NCBI GenBank assembly: GCA_017398125.1
Contig: JAFQHE010000021.1
Coordinates: 1 to 64,000, forward strand
Source: Bacteroidales bacterium
Lineage (GTDB): Bacteria > Bacteroidota > Bacteroidia > Bacteroidales > UBA932
Direction: 5' to 3'
Length of the DNA stretch: 64,000 bases
Positions 26,614-36,545 of this stretch are shown here, one piece after another. The notes under the pieces are model-generated. The model saw only the letters and a list, made by a program, of their open reading frames with translations, was not told the DNA's origin and made no database searches. The translations under genes were made by a program, and so were the position numbers. Each line of letters begins with the position of its first letter. The stretch's first letter is position 1.

Positions 26614-27873
26614 TCAACCGCCAAAGTTGTCAAACAGAATATTTTCTGATGCAACACCAAGGCTATCCAACAAGTTGACTACCGATTGCGCCATCATAGG
26701 AGGTCCGCACATCAAATAAAGGATATCCTCTGGAGCCTCATGGTTCTTAAGATATGTTTCATACAAAACATTATGAACAAATCCAGGAACGTATGGAACA
26801 CCAGCCTTGTCAGCCTCAGGATCAGGTCTGTCAAGTGCCAAGTGGAACTTGAAGTTAGGGAACTCCTTCTCAATCTGTGCATAATCCTCAAGATAGAATG
26901 CCTCCTTAAGGCTACGCGCACCATAGAAGAAGTTGACCTTTCTGTTTGTCTTCTCGGTCTTGAACAGGTGCATGATGTGTGAACGCATTGGAGCCATACC
27001 GGCACCACCGCCAATGAATACAAACTCCTGGTCATCCGGACAGTTGTCTGGAATGAAGAACTCACCGTAAGGACCGGAAATCATCACTTTGTCACCCGGT
27101 TTCAAAGAGTAGATGTATGATGAACAGATACCAGGATTAACATCAACGAAGCCACCTTTTGCCCTGTCAAACGGAGGAGTTGCAATACGTACATTCAACT
27201 TGATGATATTGCCCTCTGCTGGATATGTAGCCATTGAGTAAGCTCTTAGGGTTGGAGTAGGGTTAACCATCTTGAGGTTGAATACACCCATCTTCTCCCA
27301 ATCCTCACGGAATTGCTCATCAACATCAATATTCTTGTAATCAACGGTCATTGCAGGAACATCTACCTGAATGTATCCGCCTGAACGGTAGTTCAAAGTC
27401 TCTCCATCAGGAATCTTAACGCAGAACTCCTTAATGAATGTAGCCACATTCTTGTTTGAGATAACCTCGCACTCCCACTTCTTAACGCTCAATGCACTCT
27501 CCGGAACCTCAATCTTCAAATCCTCCTTAACCTTAACCTGACAGCCAAGTCTCCAGTTGTTGAGAATCTGTTTTCTGTTGAAGAAACCTACCTCAGTTGG
27601 AAGGATTGTTCCGCCACCCTCAAGGACTCTACATTTGCACTGTCCGCAGCTGCCTTTTCCACCACAAGCAGACGGAAGGAAGATCTTCTCATTTCCAAGT
27701 GTAGAAAGCAATGATGCACCAGGTGCCACCTCAAGAACTTTTGAACCATTGTTAATATCAATCTTTACTGTACCGCTAGGGGTAAGTTTAGCCTTTGCAA
27801 ATAGCAATAGACCCACAAGAATTAGGGTTACCACCAAAAAGGCTACTACTGAAATTATAATAATCTGAGTCAT
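26614..27873 (-). CDS. nqrF: Na+-translocating NADH:quinone reductase subunit F
   Basis: 419 residues. An N-terminal membrane helix, then a [2Fe-2S] ferredoxin domain with cysteines C70, C76, C79 and C111 (ACGGKGSCGQC... and RLGC), then an FAD/NAD(P)H reductase domain (RAYSMATYPAEG for FAD; GGGAGMAPMRSHIMHL and MCGPPMM for NADH). NqrF takes electrons from NADH and passes them to the rest of the Na+-pumping complex. Last gene of nqrABCDEF. Confidence 0.95.
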   Translation of the reverse strand: MTQIIIISVVAFLVVTLILVGLLLFAKAKLTPSGTVKIDINNGSKVLEVAPGASLLSTLGNEKIFLPSACGGKGSCGQCKCRVLEGGGTILPTEVGFFNRKQILNNWRLGCQVKVKEDLKIEVPESALSVKKWECEVISNKNVATFIKEFCVKIPDGETLNYRSGGYIQVDVPAMTVDYKNIDVDEQFREDWEKMGVFNLKMVNPTPTLRAYSMATYPAEGNIIKLNVRIATPPFDRAKGGFVDVNPGICSSYIYSLKPGDKVMISGPYGEFFIPDNCPDDQEFVFIGGGAGMAPMRSHIMHLFKTEKTNRKVNFFYGARSLKEAFYLEDYAQIEKEFPNFKFHLALDRPDPEADKAGVPYVPGFVHNVLYETYLKNHEAPEDILYLMCGPPMMAQSVVNLLDSLGVASENILFDNFGG

Positions 27874-27894
27874 ATCTTATACCTTTTTTAGTGA

Positions 27895-28512
27895 TTATAG
27901 TTGAATACCCATAAATCCCATGAATGCAATACCCATAAGACCTACAATAATGAATGTTATACCCAAGCCTTTCAAAGGTGCAGGCACATTTGAATAAGCC
28001 AATTTCTCTCTGATTGCAGCAAGTGAAACAATTGCAAGGAACCAGCCGATACCGGAACCCAAGCCAAAAGTTGTAGCCTCTGCAAGAGTCTCATATCCTC
28101 TCTGCTGCATGAACAGTGAACCACCCATGATTGCACAGTTTACAGCAATAAGAGGAAGGAAGATACCAAGCTGTGAATAAAGTGCAGGTGCAAATTTCTC
28201 CACAACCATCTCAACCAACTGTACAAATGCTGCAATTACAGCAATAAAGATAATAAAACTCAAAAAGCTCAAATCAATATCTGCATACTCAGCTCCAAGC
28301 CATGATAGGGCTCCAGCTTTAAGTACATACTCATTAAGCATGTAGTTTAGAGGAACTGTAACACCAAGTACAAAGATTACCGCAGCTCCCAGACCTACTG
28401 CTGTCTTTACATTTTTAGATACTGCCAAGAATGAACACATTCCCAAGAAATAGGCAAATATCATATTGTCCACAAAAATGGACTTGACGAACAAACTTAT
28501 TAAATCTTGCAT
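27895..28512 (-). CDS. nqrE: Na+-NQR subunit E
   Basis: 205 residues, six hydrophobic helices, inverted-topology partner of NqrD. Shows the RnfA/NqrE signature at the start ([29 protein letters not shown]) with a Cys that binds an intramembrane iron centre, and a second Cys in [14 protein letters not shown]. Part of nqrABCDEF. Confidence 0.93.
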   Translation of the reverse strand: MQDLISLFVKSIFVDNMIFAYFLGMCSFLAVSKNVKTAVGLGAAVIFVLGVTVPLNYMLNEYVLKAGALSWLGAEYADIDLSFLSFIIFIAVIAAFVQLVEMVVEKFAPALYSQLGIFLPLIAVNCAIMGGSLFMQQRGYETLAEATTFGLGSGIGWFLAIVSLAAIREKLAYSNVPAPLKGLGITFIIVGLMGIAFMGFMGIQL

Positions 28513-28527
28513 AACTGAATGTGTTTA

Positions 28528-29148
28528 TTATTTTTTGACCTCATCTTTCTGAAAACTTCTCTGTAACCAGATAAAGCATCCTGTTATAATCAATGCCATA
28601 GGTGGCATAATGAACATACCGTTATTCAAATACCATCCGCCATTGGCCATATACCAACTTTCAGGAATAATCTGGAAACCGAATAGAGTACCAGAACCTA
28701 TAAGTTCTCTGATAAAGGCAATGGCAATGAGGATAAGACCATAACCTGCACCATTTGCCAAACCGTCAATCAATGAAGGAAGCGGTTTGTTTCCAAGTGC
28801 AAATGCCTCAATTCTACCCATAATGATACAGTTGGTAATGATAAGACCTACATATACCGAAAGCTGCTTGCTCACATCATAAGCAAATGCCTTCAAGATC
28901 TGGTCTACAAGAATTACCAAAAGGGCAACAATCACCAACTGCACAATGATACGGATTCTGTTAGGAATTGTATTTCTTAGCAGTGATGCAATCAAACTGG
29001 AGAAACCTGTTACAGCAGTCACAGATATCGCCATTACACAAGCCGGCTCCAATTTTACGGTTACGGCCAATGCAGAACAGATACCCAACACCAAGACGGT
29101 TACCGGGTTGTTCTTCAAAATCGGGTTTGTAATAATACTTTTATCCAT
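28528..29148 (-). CDS. nqrD: Na+-NQR subunit D
   Basis: 206 residues, six membrane helices. [21 protein letters not shown] and [38 protein letters not shown] are standard NqrD/RnfE segments; the paired cysteines in CSA and NCI match the intramembrane Fe-S site shared with NqrE. Forms part of the Na+ path in the complex. Confidence 0.93.
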   Translation of the reverse strand: MDKSIITNPILKNNPVTVLVLGICSALAVTVKLEPACVMAISVTAVTGFSSLIASLLRNTIPNRIRIIVQLVIVALLVILVDQILKAFAYDVSKQLSVYVGLIITNCIIMGRIEAFALGNKPLPSLIDGLANGAGYGLILIAIAFIRELIGSGTLFGFQIIPESWYMANGGWYLNNGMFIMPPMALIITGCFIWLQRSFQKDEVKK

Positions 29149-29160
29149 TACTGTAACATT

Positions 29161-29976
29161 TTAGTTGTTTTCTACTACCTCCTGAGTCTCTACAACCTCG
29201 CCCTCAAGTGGCATCGGTGTAGCTGCAAGAGCTTGAAGTGATTTCAAATAAGGAAGGTAAGCCTCAAACCACATGCGGATGGATGCATCAAGTGCCTTGC
29301 TTGTGATTGTACCGCCGGAAATGGCATCAACCTCATTGAGGCTGCCCTCTTTGGCACCACCCTTTACAATTGATATTGAAGCGAACTCACCGTCAACAAA
29401 CATCTCTTTTCCAGGGAACTGGCCGGCGAACCATGGTGTTGCAATCTCCGCACCCAAACCAGGAGTCTCACCCGAGTGGTCAAATTTCACACCTGCGATT
29501 GTGCTCAAATCTGTTTTCAATGAAACCCATCCCCAGATAGGGCCCCATAGACCTGCACCGTATGCAGAGAAGATGTAAGCCTGAGATCCGTCGGGAAGAT
29601 CCGCTATGAATACAGGGAGTCTCAACTCTGCTCTGGCAGCCTCCTGCTCAGATGCAGGCAAAAGCTCCATAGCCTTGATTTTTGAAGTCTGCTCAGCTGT
29701 GTTTATGTTGAATGCCTCACTCTTTGCAATGTCTGAGGTAGCGGTATTTATAACTTTACCGTTTCCGTCTACAACAATTGCCTCTTTGATTACCTCATTG
29801 AAGTTGGCATCGGCACCAAGGCCCACGCTGGCAAGAAGGTACTGCTGCTTCTCCATGCTTATATTCTCATTCTGTTTGTCCTTAAGACTCAAAGAGACAA
29901 AAGCAAGTACCGCAGCAACTACTACAACCATTACGATTGAGTAGATGATAGTATATGAATTTTTATTTGTATCCAT
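29161..29976 (-). CDS. nqrC: Na+-NQR subunit C
   Basis: 271 residues. One N-terminal helix and a periplasmic FMN-binding domain. The covalent FMN is carried by a threonine in the S-G-x-T motif; here it reads DAISGGTITSKALD with T223, that is SGGT rather than the usual SGAT. FMN is added by the flavin transferase ApbE, whose gene is not in this window. Confidence 0.92.
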   Translation of the reverse strand: MDTNKNSYTIIYSIVMVVVVAAVLAFVSLSLKDKQNENISMEKQQYLLASVGLGADANFNEVIKEAIVVDGNGKVINTATSDIAKSEAFNINTAEQTSKIKAMELLPASEQEAARAELRLPVFIADLPDGSQAYIFSAYGAGLWGPIWGWVSLKTDLSTIAGVKFDHSGETPGLGAEIATPWFAGQFPGKEMFVDGEFASISIVKGGAKEGSLNEVDAISGGTITSKALDASIRMWFEAYLPYLKSLQALAATPMPLEGEVVETQEVVENN

Positions 29977-29985
29977 CTCTGTTGC

Positions 29986-31176
29986 TTATTTAGTTACTGA
30001 TCTTTTGATTCTCTTTTTGATGTTGCCCTCTACAACGTAGTGGTCAATTAGAGGTGCAAATGTGTTCATAAGGAGGATTGCAAGCATCATACCCTCAGGA
30101 TAACCTGGATTAAACAGACGTATGATTACAGCAAGTGCTCCAACAAGGAAACCGTAAATCCATTTACCTTTCTCTGTCTGTGCAGAAGTAACAGGATCTG
30201 TTGCCATAAATACTGCACCAAATGCAAAACCGCCAAGTACAAGGTGATAATATGCAGGAACTGCAGCAAATGTACCAGGCTCAGCAAATCCGTTTACAAG
30301 GAAACCTACTGCCAATGCACCGGCAACACATGATGCCATAATTTTCCAGCTCGCCACACCAGTCCAGATAAGGATGACTGCACCTATAAGGATTGCAATT
30401 GTAGATGTCTCACCAATTGAACCAGGCATATTACCGATAAACATCTGCATAAGCGATAGCGGCTCGCCTGTAGTTGTTGTAAAGTCTACTATGCCATTGG
30501 CTGCCTGTCCAAGTGGAGTTGCACCTGAGAAACCGTCAACAGTCTGCATTGCGTTTGCTTTTGCAGCGTTAAGGCCCTCAATCCAGATGGTATCACCTGA
30601 AATCTGTGAAGGATAAGCAAAGAAGACAAAGGCACGTGCTATAAGTGCAGGGTTCCAGATATTCATACCTGTACCGCCAAACACCTCTTTTCCGATAATT
30701 ACGGCAAATGCAACAGCCAAAGCCAAAATCCATAGTGGAACATCAACAGGCATGATAAGAGGGATAATCATACCCGAAACAAGGAAACCCTCATTAACCT
30801 CGTGGCCCCTCAACTGGGCAGAGATGAACTCTATACCCAAACCCACTACGTAAGATACAATAATAAGAGGAAGTACTTTAAGGAAGCCGAACCATACTTT
30901 CTCAATGAATGTCATATCAAGACCAAATGCAATTGAGTGCTGCTCACCAACATTCCATATACCGAATGCCAAAGCCGGCATAAGGGCTACAATCACAACA
31001 GTCATTACTCTTTTAAGGTCTACACAATCCCTGATGTGAGATCCGCTTTTTGTTACAGTGTTAGGAACAAAAAGGAATGTCTCAAAGGCATCAAAAGTAG
31101 AGTGCAGAAAACCGAATTTGCCACCTTTACTGAAGGTAGGCTTGATTTTTTCAACTAAATTCAATAATGCTTTCAT
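29986..31176 (-). CDS. nqrB: Na+-NQR subunit B
   Basis: 396 residues, about ten membrane helices. The covalent FMN threonine is T220 in VDGFSGATPLGQ (canonical SGAT). Also seen: GGTGMNIWNPALIARAF and the C-terminal VFMATDPVTSAQTEKGKWIYGFLVG, typical of NqrB/RnfD. It contains the quinone-reduction and riboflavin sites of the complex. Confidence 0.95.
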   Translation of the reverse strand: MKALLNLVEKIKPTFSKGGKFGFLHSTFDAFETFLFVPNTVTKSGSHIRDCVDLKRVMTVVIVALMPALAFGIWNVGEQHSIAFGLDMTFIEKVWFGFLKVLPLIIVSYVVGLGIEFISAQLRGHEVNEGFLVSGMIIPLIMPVDVPLWILALAVAFAVIIGKEVFGGTGMNIWNPALIARAFVFFAYPSQISGDTIWIEGLNAAKANAMQTVDGFSGATPLGQAANGIVDFTTTTGEPLSLMQMFIGNMPGSIGETSTIAILIGAVILIWTGVASWKIMASCVAGALAVGFLVNGFAEPGTFAAVPAYYHLVLGGFAFGAVFMATDPVTSAQTEKGKWIYGFLVGALAVIIRLFNPGYPEGMMLAILLMNTFAPLIDHYVVEGNIKKRIKRSVTK

Positions 31177-31188
31177 ACCACTCTATGT

Positions 31189-32568
31189 TTATGCCATTTC
31201 TTTAATCATTGTTGCGATACCTTTTGAAATGATATCCTGAATGTCAATCTTTGAAGGACATACATACTCACAAAGAGCGAAATCCTCTTCAATGACCTCG
31301 TAGATACCAAGCTGCTCCATCTTGTCAATATCCTCGGCAAGAATTGCCTTAAGAAGATATACAGGATAGATATCCATAGGAAGGACCTTTCCGTATACGT
31401 CAGATACTACAAAGGCTCTCTGTCCGCCATTAAGGTTTGTATCAACTTTATATTTCTTTCCTGGTGTTAGCCATGAGAAATAAGATTTTGAGAAGCTGAA
31501 CTTGCCGAATCTCATTGGTTTTACCCAACCGAACATCTCATAATAGTTGCCTTCTGAGATCACAGTTACCATATTGCTGTAGAAATCCAAGGAACCTTCA
31601 GCCCCTACATTTGTACCTGTAAGGACATTACCGCTGATATAACGGCAACCTGTCTCCTGGTCAAAGATCTCCACCTCTTTCTTGCTTACCAAGAAATCAA
31701 GATCCTTGATCTGACAACCTGGAACACATGTCACATAACAAGGTTTCTCAACTCTGTTACCTGCCACTGCAATAGTTCTGGTAACATCATAAACACCTTG
31801 TGTAAACAATTTGCCGATGGCTACCATAAAGATAGGGTCAATTGTCCAGACAATCTCACCTTTGTTGATTGGTGCAATGTTGTTGATCTGCACACCCACA
31901 TTTCCTGCAGGATGGGCTCCGGTAAATCCGTAAAGCTTGACATTCTGCAATTTGCTGAATGGAGAAGCAGAAGCATTCTTGCCGTTTACACCAACAAAAA
32001 GACCGCCTTCGGTCAATTTGTTGAGTACATCAACAGCCACCTGAAGGTTTGAAGCCTCATCTTTAAGGGTAAAGTTGTAATCTGGAGCAAGTGGCGCAGA
32101 ATCAAAGCCAGAAACAAAGATTGCCCTTGGCTTATCTGCCGGATTTGCTACAATACCATAAGGTCTCTGTTTGATTGCAGCCCATAGACCACTCTCCAAA
32201 AGAACCTTCTTAATCTCCTCTGCAGTGGCTTTGCCTACAGCAGGGACATTGAATTTGATGTAATCTGTAGTTTTGGATGCCTGAACACGTACCTCAAGAA
32301 GCTTACGTTTGTCACCTCTTACTACTGATTGGACAGTTCCACTTACTGGGGAAGCAAAGCCAATCTCCGGACGATATTTGTCTACAAATAAAATACTACC
32401 AGCCTTAACCTCATCGCCTTCCCTAACCAAAAGTTTGGGAGTCAAATTCTTAAAGTTGGTTGGTTTTACTGAAACAACATCCGAGACAATGCTTTTTTCA
32501 ATCTTCAGCTCTGCCGCTCCTTTTACAGGAATATCCAGTCCTTTGTGTAATTGAATATTTTTAAGCAT
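31189..32568 (-). CDS. nqrA: Na+-NQR subunit A
   Basis: 459 residues, soluble cytoplasmic subunit without transmembrane helices. It starts with HKGLDIPVKGAAELKIEK, the NqrA opening, and contains EGDEVKAGSILFVDK (biotinyl-lipoyl-like motif), HPAGNVGVQINNIAPINKGEIVWTI and the C-terminal EEDFALCEYVCPSKIDIQDIISKG. First gene of nqrABCDEF; a minus-strand -7-like TACCTTTG lies upstream at 32611-32618. Confidence 0.94.
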   Translation of the reverse strand: MLKNIQLHKGLDIPVKGAAELKIEKSIVSDVVSVKPTNFKNLTPKLLVREGDEVKAGSILFVDKYRPEIGFASPVSGTVQSVVRGDKRKLLEVRVQASKTTDYIKFNVPAVGKATAEEIKKVLLESGLWAAIKQRPYGIVANPADKPRAIFVSGFDSAPLAPDYNFTLKDEASNLQVAVDVLNKLTEGGLFVGVNGKNASASPFSKLQNVKLYGFTGAHPAGNVGVQINNIAPINKGEIVWTIDPIFMVAIGKLFTQGVYDVTRTIAVAGNRVEKPCYVTCVPGCQIKDLDFLVSKKEVEIFDQETGCRYISGNVLTGTNVGAEGSLDFYSNMVTVISEGNYYEMFGWVKPMRFGKFSFSKSYFSWLTPGKKYKVDTNLNGGQRAFVVSDVYGKVLPMDIYPVYLLKAILAEDIDKMEQLGIYEVIEEDFALCEYVCPSKIDIQDIISKGIATMIKEMA

Positions 32569-32664
32569 TATATCTAAATATGTTATAACATTATATTTTT
32601 AAATAGTCCGCAAAGGTACATAATAAATTGTTAATAAATTGTAAATTGTCGGGTAAAATAAGAT

Positions 32665-32695
32665 TTTGATTTCATTTTTTTGCTCAGTAGATTTG
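32665..32695 (+). promoter_or_regulatory. Consensus promoter of the uvrD-like gene
   Basis: TTTG at 32665-32668, 19 nt, then TAGATTTG at 32688-32695. The expected start near 32701 leaves a leader of only about 20 nt to the ATG at 32721. Confidence 0.7.
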
Positions 32696-32720
32696 CACCG
32701 TTATGGAACAAGGAGAAGCA

Positions 32721-35120
32721 ATGATTTTTGAAGGATTGAATCCCGCTCAGAGAGCGGCAGTTGAAGATATTAATGGAGCGGCACTTATCATTGCCGGTGC
32801 TGGATCGGGAAAGACAAGGGTACTGACCTGTCGTATAGCTAACATACTCTCGCATGGTTTTGACCCGAACTCAATATTGGCACTCACATTTACCAACAAG
32901 GCATCTAAGGAGATGAAGGAGAGGATTGCTGCAACTGTAGGTTACGACAAGGCCCGCAGGTTATGGATGGGCACATTCCACTCCGTATTCATAAGATTCC
33001 TCAGGGAAGAGGCTGAATTGCTCGGATTTCCAAAGACATTTACCATATATGATACCTCCGACAGCCGCAATGTGATCAAAGCCTGCATCAAGGAACTGCA
33101 GCTCGACGACAAGATTTATAAGCCAAATGAGGTACATTCAAGAATCTCAATGGCCAAGAACAACCTTGTTACAGCTGAGGCCTATGCAAGAAACACTCAG
33201 GCCATACAGAATGACGCAGCAGGGAAAAAACCGCGTATCTACGAAATATACCAGCTTTACGCCAAGAAGTGCAAACAGAGCGGAGCAATGGATTTTGATG
33301 ATATACTATTATTCACAAATATTCTGTTCAGGGATTTTCCCGACGCACTTTCCCGCATCCGCTCGAGGTTCAAATTCATTCTGGTAGATGAGTATCAGGA
33401 TACAAACTTTGCCCAGTACCTTATAGTAAAGAAACTGGCACAGGAACATGGCAACATTGCAGTTGTTGGTGATGATGCGCAGAGCATATACTCATTCCGT
33501 GGTGCAAGGATAGAGAACATATTGAGTTTCAAGAAAGATTATCCGAATGCCAAGGAATATAGGCTTGAGCAGAATTACAGAAGCACACAGACCATTGTAA
33601 ATGCGGCCAACTCACTTATTGCCAAAAACTCTATGCAGCTCAAGAAAAAATGTTTTTCCGAGAGCGAATTGGGAGAAAAGATAGAGCTGATAAATGCCTA
33701 TACCGAACATGAGGAGGGGTTTATGGTTGCATCTTCCATTCTTGACAGTGTCTATAGGGAGAAAGAGGCATACAGCAGTTTTGCAATCCTATACAGAACA
33801 AATGCCCAGAGCCGTGTAATCGAGGAGGCTTTGAGGAAAAAGAATATACCCTACAAAATTTTTGCAGGCCACTCCTTCTATGAAAGGGCCGAGGTAAAGG
33901 ATATGCTGGCATACCTGAAATTTGTAGCCAACGAGCGCGATGAACAGGCCCTCTTGAGAATAATCAATTTTCCGGCCAGAGGAATTGGCGATACAACAAT
34001 TGCCAAACTTAAAGAGCTGGCTGCATCACAAAACATTACTCTTTGTGAAGCCATAAGAGGAGAGCAGATGGAGAGTGCCGGCATAAAAGCTGCAACTGCC
34101 GCAAAAATGAAGCACTTCATCGCTGGTATTGATCACGTGAGGGAGAAATTGCCGTATACCAATGCCTTTGATATTGCCGATGAGGTAAACAAAAGGTTCG
34201 GTATAATTGATAGCATCCGTCAGGATACAACTTTGGAGGCACAGAGCCGTGCAGAAAATATAGAAGAGCTATTCAACTCAATAAAGGAGTTTGTTGAAGA
34301 GGGTGAAGCCGAGTATGAGAGCATAGCCGAAGAGGGGTACGATGCCCCAATAATAACACTTGACCTCTATCTCGAGAATGTGTCACTCATAAGCGACCTT
34401 GACACCAACAATAAGGAGGAGGATAAAAACAAAGTCTCTTTGATGACCGTACACTCATCAAAGGGCCTTGAATTCCCTCATGTTTATATTGTTGGTATGG
34501 AAGAAAATCTCTTTCCGTCTGTCGGGATGGGCGGTCCGGAGAGCGAAATTGAAGAGGAGAGACGTTTGTTCTACGTAGCCATCACACGTGCAGAAAAGAG
34601 CGTAAAGCTCTCATTTGCAAACTCAAGGATGAAATGGGGAAGCCATGTAAGCAACCGTCCGAGCCGCTTCCTTAAAGAGATTGACAAAGACTACATACTC
34701 AATCCGCTTACAGACTATGAGGAGGAACTGAGGACGAAATATGATCCCGAAGAGTCTGCCATACAGGCAATTTACGGCAGAGGAAAAACCATAAGGCAAC
34801 CCGCATCAAATAGTGCAGGACATTCATATACAAGGCAGTCTGCTTCCCGACAATCAGGTATTTCCACCTCATCCGGCAGGCCTCAAACTGCAATACCACA
34901 ACAACCCCGCACTCCAATGAGAGCTCCAGATCCCAACTTTGTGGCAGACTCACCTTTAAAGATTAAGGCAGGCCAGAATATTGAGCATGACAGGTTCGGT
35001 TTTGGTATTGTGGTTTCAGTGGAGGGAGACCCTACCAACCTTAAGGCAATAGTTGATTTCAAGAGCGGAGGAAGAAAGACATTATTGCTGAAATTTGCCA
35101 AAATAAGAATAATAAACTAG
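32721..35120 (+). CDS. UvrD/PcrA-type superfamily 1 DNA helicase
   Basis: 799 residues. The start at 32721 (MIFEGLNPAQ) is preferred over the ATG at 32703 because AAGGAG (32710-32715) sits 5 nt before it, a rare clear Shine-Dalgarno in this phylum. SF1A motifs: Walker A AGAGSGKTR (K31), LTFTNKASKEMKER (Ia), LVDEYQDTNFAQY (II, near residue 220), DDAQSIYSFRGA (III), VSLMTVHSSKGLEFPHVYIVG (V) and FYVAITRAEKSVKLSF (VI). After a Ser/Gln-rich linker the tail ends with a Tudor-like segment (AGQNIEHDRFGFGIVVSVEG), as in PcrA. It unwinds 3'-5' in repair and replication-fork rescue. Confidence 0.93.
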   Translation: MIFEGLNPAQRAAVEDINGAALIIAGAGSGKTRVLTCRIANILSHGFDPNSILALTFTNKASKEMKERIAATVGYDKARRLWMGTFHSVFIRFLREEAELLGFPKTFTIYDTSDSRNVIKACIKELQLDDKIYKPNEVHSRISMAKNNLVTAEAYARNTQAIQNDAAGKKPRIYEIYQLYAKKCKQSGAMDFDDILLFTNILFRDFPDALSRIRSRFKFILVDEYQDTNFAQYLIVKKLAQEHGNIAVVGDDAQSIYSFRGARIENILSFKKDYPNAKEYRLEQNYRSTQTIVNAANSLIAKNSMQLKKKCFSESELGEKIELINAYTEHEEGFMVASSILDSVYREKEAYSSFAILYRTNAQSRVIEEALRKKNIPYKIFAGHSFYERAEVKDMLAYLKFVANERDEQALLRIINFPARGIGDTTIAKLKELAASQNITLCEAIRGEQMESAGIKAATAAKMKHFIAGIDHVREKLPYTNAFDIADEVNKRFGIIDSIRQDTTLEAQSRAENIEELFNSIKEFVEEGEAEYESIAEEGYDAPIITLDLYLENVSLISDLDTNNKEEDKNKVSLMTVHSSKGLEFPHVYIVGMEENLFPSVGMGGPESEIEEERRLFYVAITRAEKSVKLSFANSRMKWGSHVSNRPSRFLKEIDKDYILNPLTDYEEELRTKYDPEESAIQAIYGRGKTIRQPASNSAGHSYTRQSASRQSGISTSSGRPQTAIPQQPRTPMRAPDPNFVADSPLKIKAGQNIEHDRFGFGIVVSVEGDPTNLKAIVDFKSGGRKTLLLKFAKIRIIN

Positions 35121-35197
35121 CCCTACAGATACTCTTGGCATAGATTTTGCAATATTTCGTTATGAAGTTTTTCATAGTTTAAGTTTAGGTTAAGTAG

Positions 35198-35228
35198 CGA
35201 GGCCGTTTCAGAAATGGAACCGGTCTCG
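35198..35228. terminator. Hairpin between convergent helicase and Nudix genes
   Basis: CGAGGCCG pairs with CGGTCTCG (one G-U), then TTTC/GGAA after a mismatch, loop AGAAAT. T-runs are short, so it is a probable bidirectional transcript end. Confidence 0.55.
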
Positions 35229-35246
35229 TGAAATTTTAGAAGCTGG

Positions 35247-35867
35247 CTACTGGCCAGCTTCTATCATTATAACCTCTCTTATTGACGGATATGTATTTTG
35301 CATATACTCCGCAAGATCCTGCTTATTTACCCATTTCACCTCCTCTATTCCTTCCTCTCTCTGAGGCTCAAGGTTATCTTCACCTCTGTGAACCATTTTA
35401 TACCAATAGGTATGCTTGAGGATAAACTCACCATTCATTCTGTAGGTATGCCGGGTAATACAAAGCAGCTCCTTCTGCTCCAGACCACTGATTCCACACT
35501 CCTCCTCCACCTCACGCAGAGCAGTAAGTGCAATATCCTCACCATCCTCCTGCTTGCCTTTAGGCAGATCCCACATGCCATTTCTATAAATGAGAAGGTA
35601 TTGCCCCTTTTCATTCTCAACTACTCCTCCCGCTGCATTAATTTGCGTAAAGGCAGAACAAATTGTATGGAATGTTGTTTCAATATTGGAAGAATCCGCA
35701 CATACAACAAGATTCTTGATATTTTCTGATTTTTCAAAAAAAAGGGGAATCCCAGCTATTGTGTCCTTTTCCAAGCCATTCAGATAGACCGAATTGGGAT
35801 CTTTTTTCTGCATTTTATCAAAATTGCAGATATTTAAGACTCTTTTATTGAAGTATATATTGTACAT
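35247..35867 (-). CDS. Nudix hydrolase
   Basis: 206 residues, starting MYNIYFNKRV, the usual N-terminus of this Bacteroidales Nudix group. The first 70 residues form an extra domain (CADSSNIETTFHTICSAFTQINAAGG) before the Nudix fold. The Nudix box is complete: GKQEDGEDIALTALREVEEECGI (G-x5-E-x7-REVEEECG), giving Mg2+-dependent cleavage of a nucleoside diphosphate linked to another moiety. Divergent from pyrE; the shared spacer holds a palindromic promoter. Confidence 0.85.
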   Translation of the reverse strand: MYNIYFNKRVLNICNFDKMQKKDPNSVYLNGLEKDTIAGIPLFFEKSENIKNLVVCADSSNIETTFHTICSAFTQINAAGGVVENEKGQYLLIYRNGMWDLPKGKQEDGEDIALTALREVEEECGISGLEQKELLCITRHTYRMNGEFILKHTYWYKMVHRGEDNLEPQREEGIEEVKWVNKQDLAEYMQNTYPSIREVIMIEAGQ

Positions 35868-35883
35868 AAAACGGGATAATTAC

Positions 35884-35901
35884 TATCTTTGTACAAAGAT
35901 A
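35884..35901. promoter_or_regulatory. Perfect palindrome forming back-to-back -7 boxes (nudix / pyrE)
   Basis: TATCTTTGTACAAAGATA is an 18-bp perfect palindrome. Each arm is a consensus TAnnTTTG box, one facing pyrE (plus) and one facing the Nudix gene (minus). An ATTG at 35859-35862 (21-nt spacer) supplies a -33 box toward pyrE. RNA polymerase could bind in only one direction at a time. Confidence 0.6.
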
Positions 35902-35911
35902 CATTGTTATT

Positions 35912-36544
35912 ATGGAATCATTAGAAAAAATCGTAGCAAAACAGCTATTGGATGTAAAAGCTGTTAAATTGAACCCAGAAAATCCTTTCACATGGGCGTC
36001 GGGTTGGAAATCCCCAATATACTGTGACAATAGAAAAATTCTTTCATACCCAGCTGCAAGAAAAGTGGTTTATGAGGCATTTGTTGAGATCATCAAAGAG
36101 CGTTTTAAAGATGTTGATGTGATTGCCGGTGTAGCAACAGGAGCCATTGCATACGGAATGATGGTGGCTGAGGTTATGGGAAAACCTTTTGTATATGTAA
36201 GACCCAAACCAAAGGATCATGGAACAGGTGCCCAGATTGAAGGCGATCTTCCAAAAGGCGCAAAAGTTGTTGTAGTTGAAGACCTTATCTCAACAGGAGG
36301 CAGCAGTCTCTCAGCAGTTGACGCACTTCAGAAGAGTGGAGCAATCGTTTTGGGTATGGTTGCTATCTTCAGTTACAACTTCATCAAATCACGCCGTGCA
36401 TTTGAATATGCAAATGTTGAGTTGCACACTTTGAGCCATTATGAGGCACTTTTGGAGCAGGCCGTAGAGGACAACTACATCAAACCTGAGGATATTGAGA
36501 TCCTTAAACAGTGGAGAATCAATCCTGAGACTTGGGGCAAATAG
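35912..36544 (+). CDS. pyrE: Orotate phosphoribosyltransferase
   Basis: 210 residues. Converts orotate and PRPP to OMP in pyrimidine synthesis. The PRPP loop VVVVEDLISTGGSSLSAV and the upstream FTWASGWKSPIYCDNRKILSYPA, plus YVRPKPKDHGTGAQIEG (flexible loop with Lys/His), are all present. Followed after 1 nt by an SRPBCC gene. Confidence 0.95.
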   Translation: MESLEKIVAKQLLDVKAVKLNPENPFTWASGWKSPIYCDNRKILSYPAARKVVYEAFVEIIKERFKDVDVIAGVATGAIAYGMMVAEVMGKPFVYVRPKPKDHGTGAQIEGDLPKGAKVVVVEDLISTGGSSLSAVDALQKSGAIVLGMVAIFSYNFIKSRRAFEYANVELHTLSHYEALLEQAVEDNYIKPEDIEILKQWRINPETWGK

Positions 36545-36545
36545 T

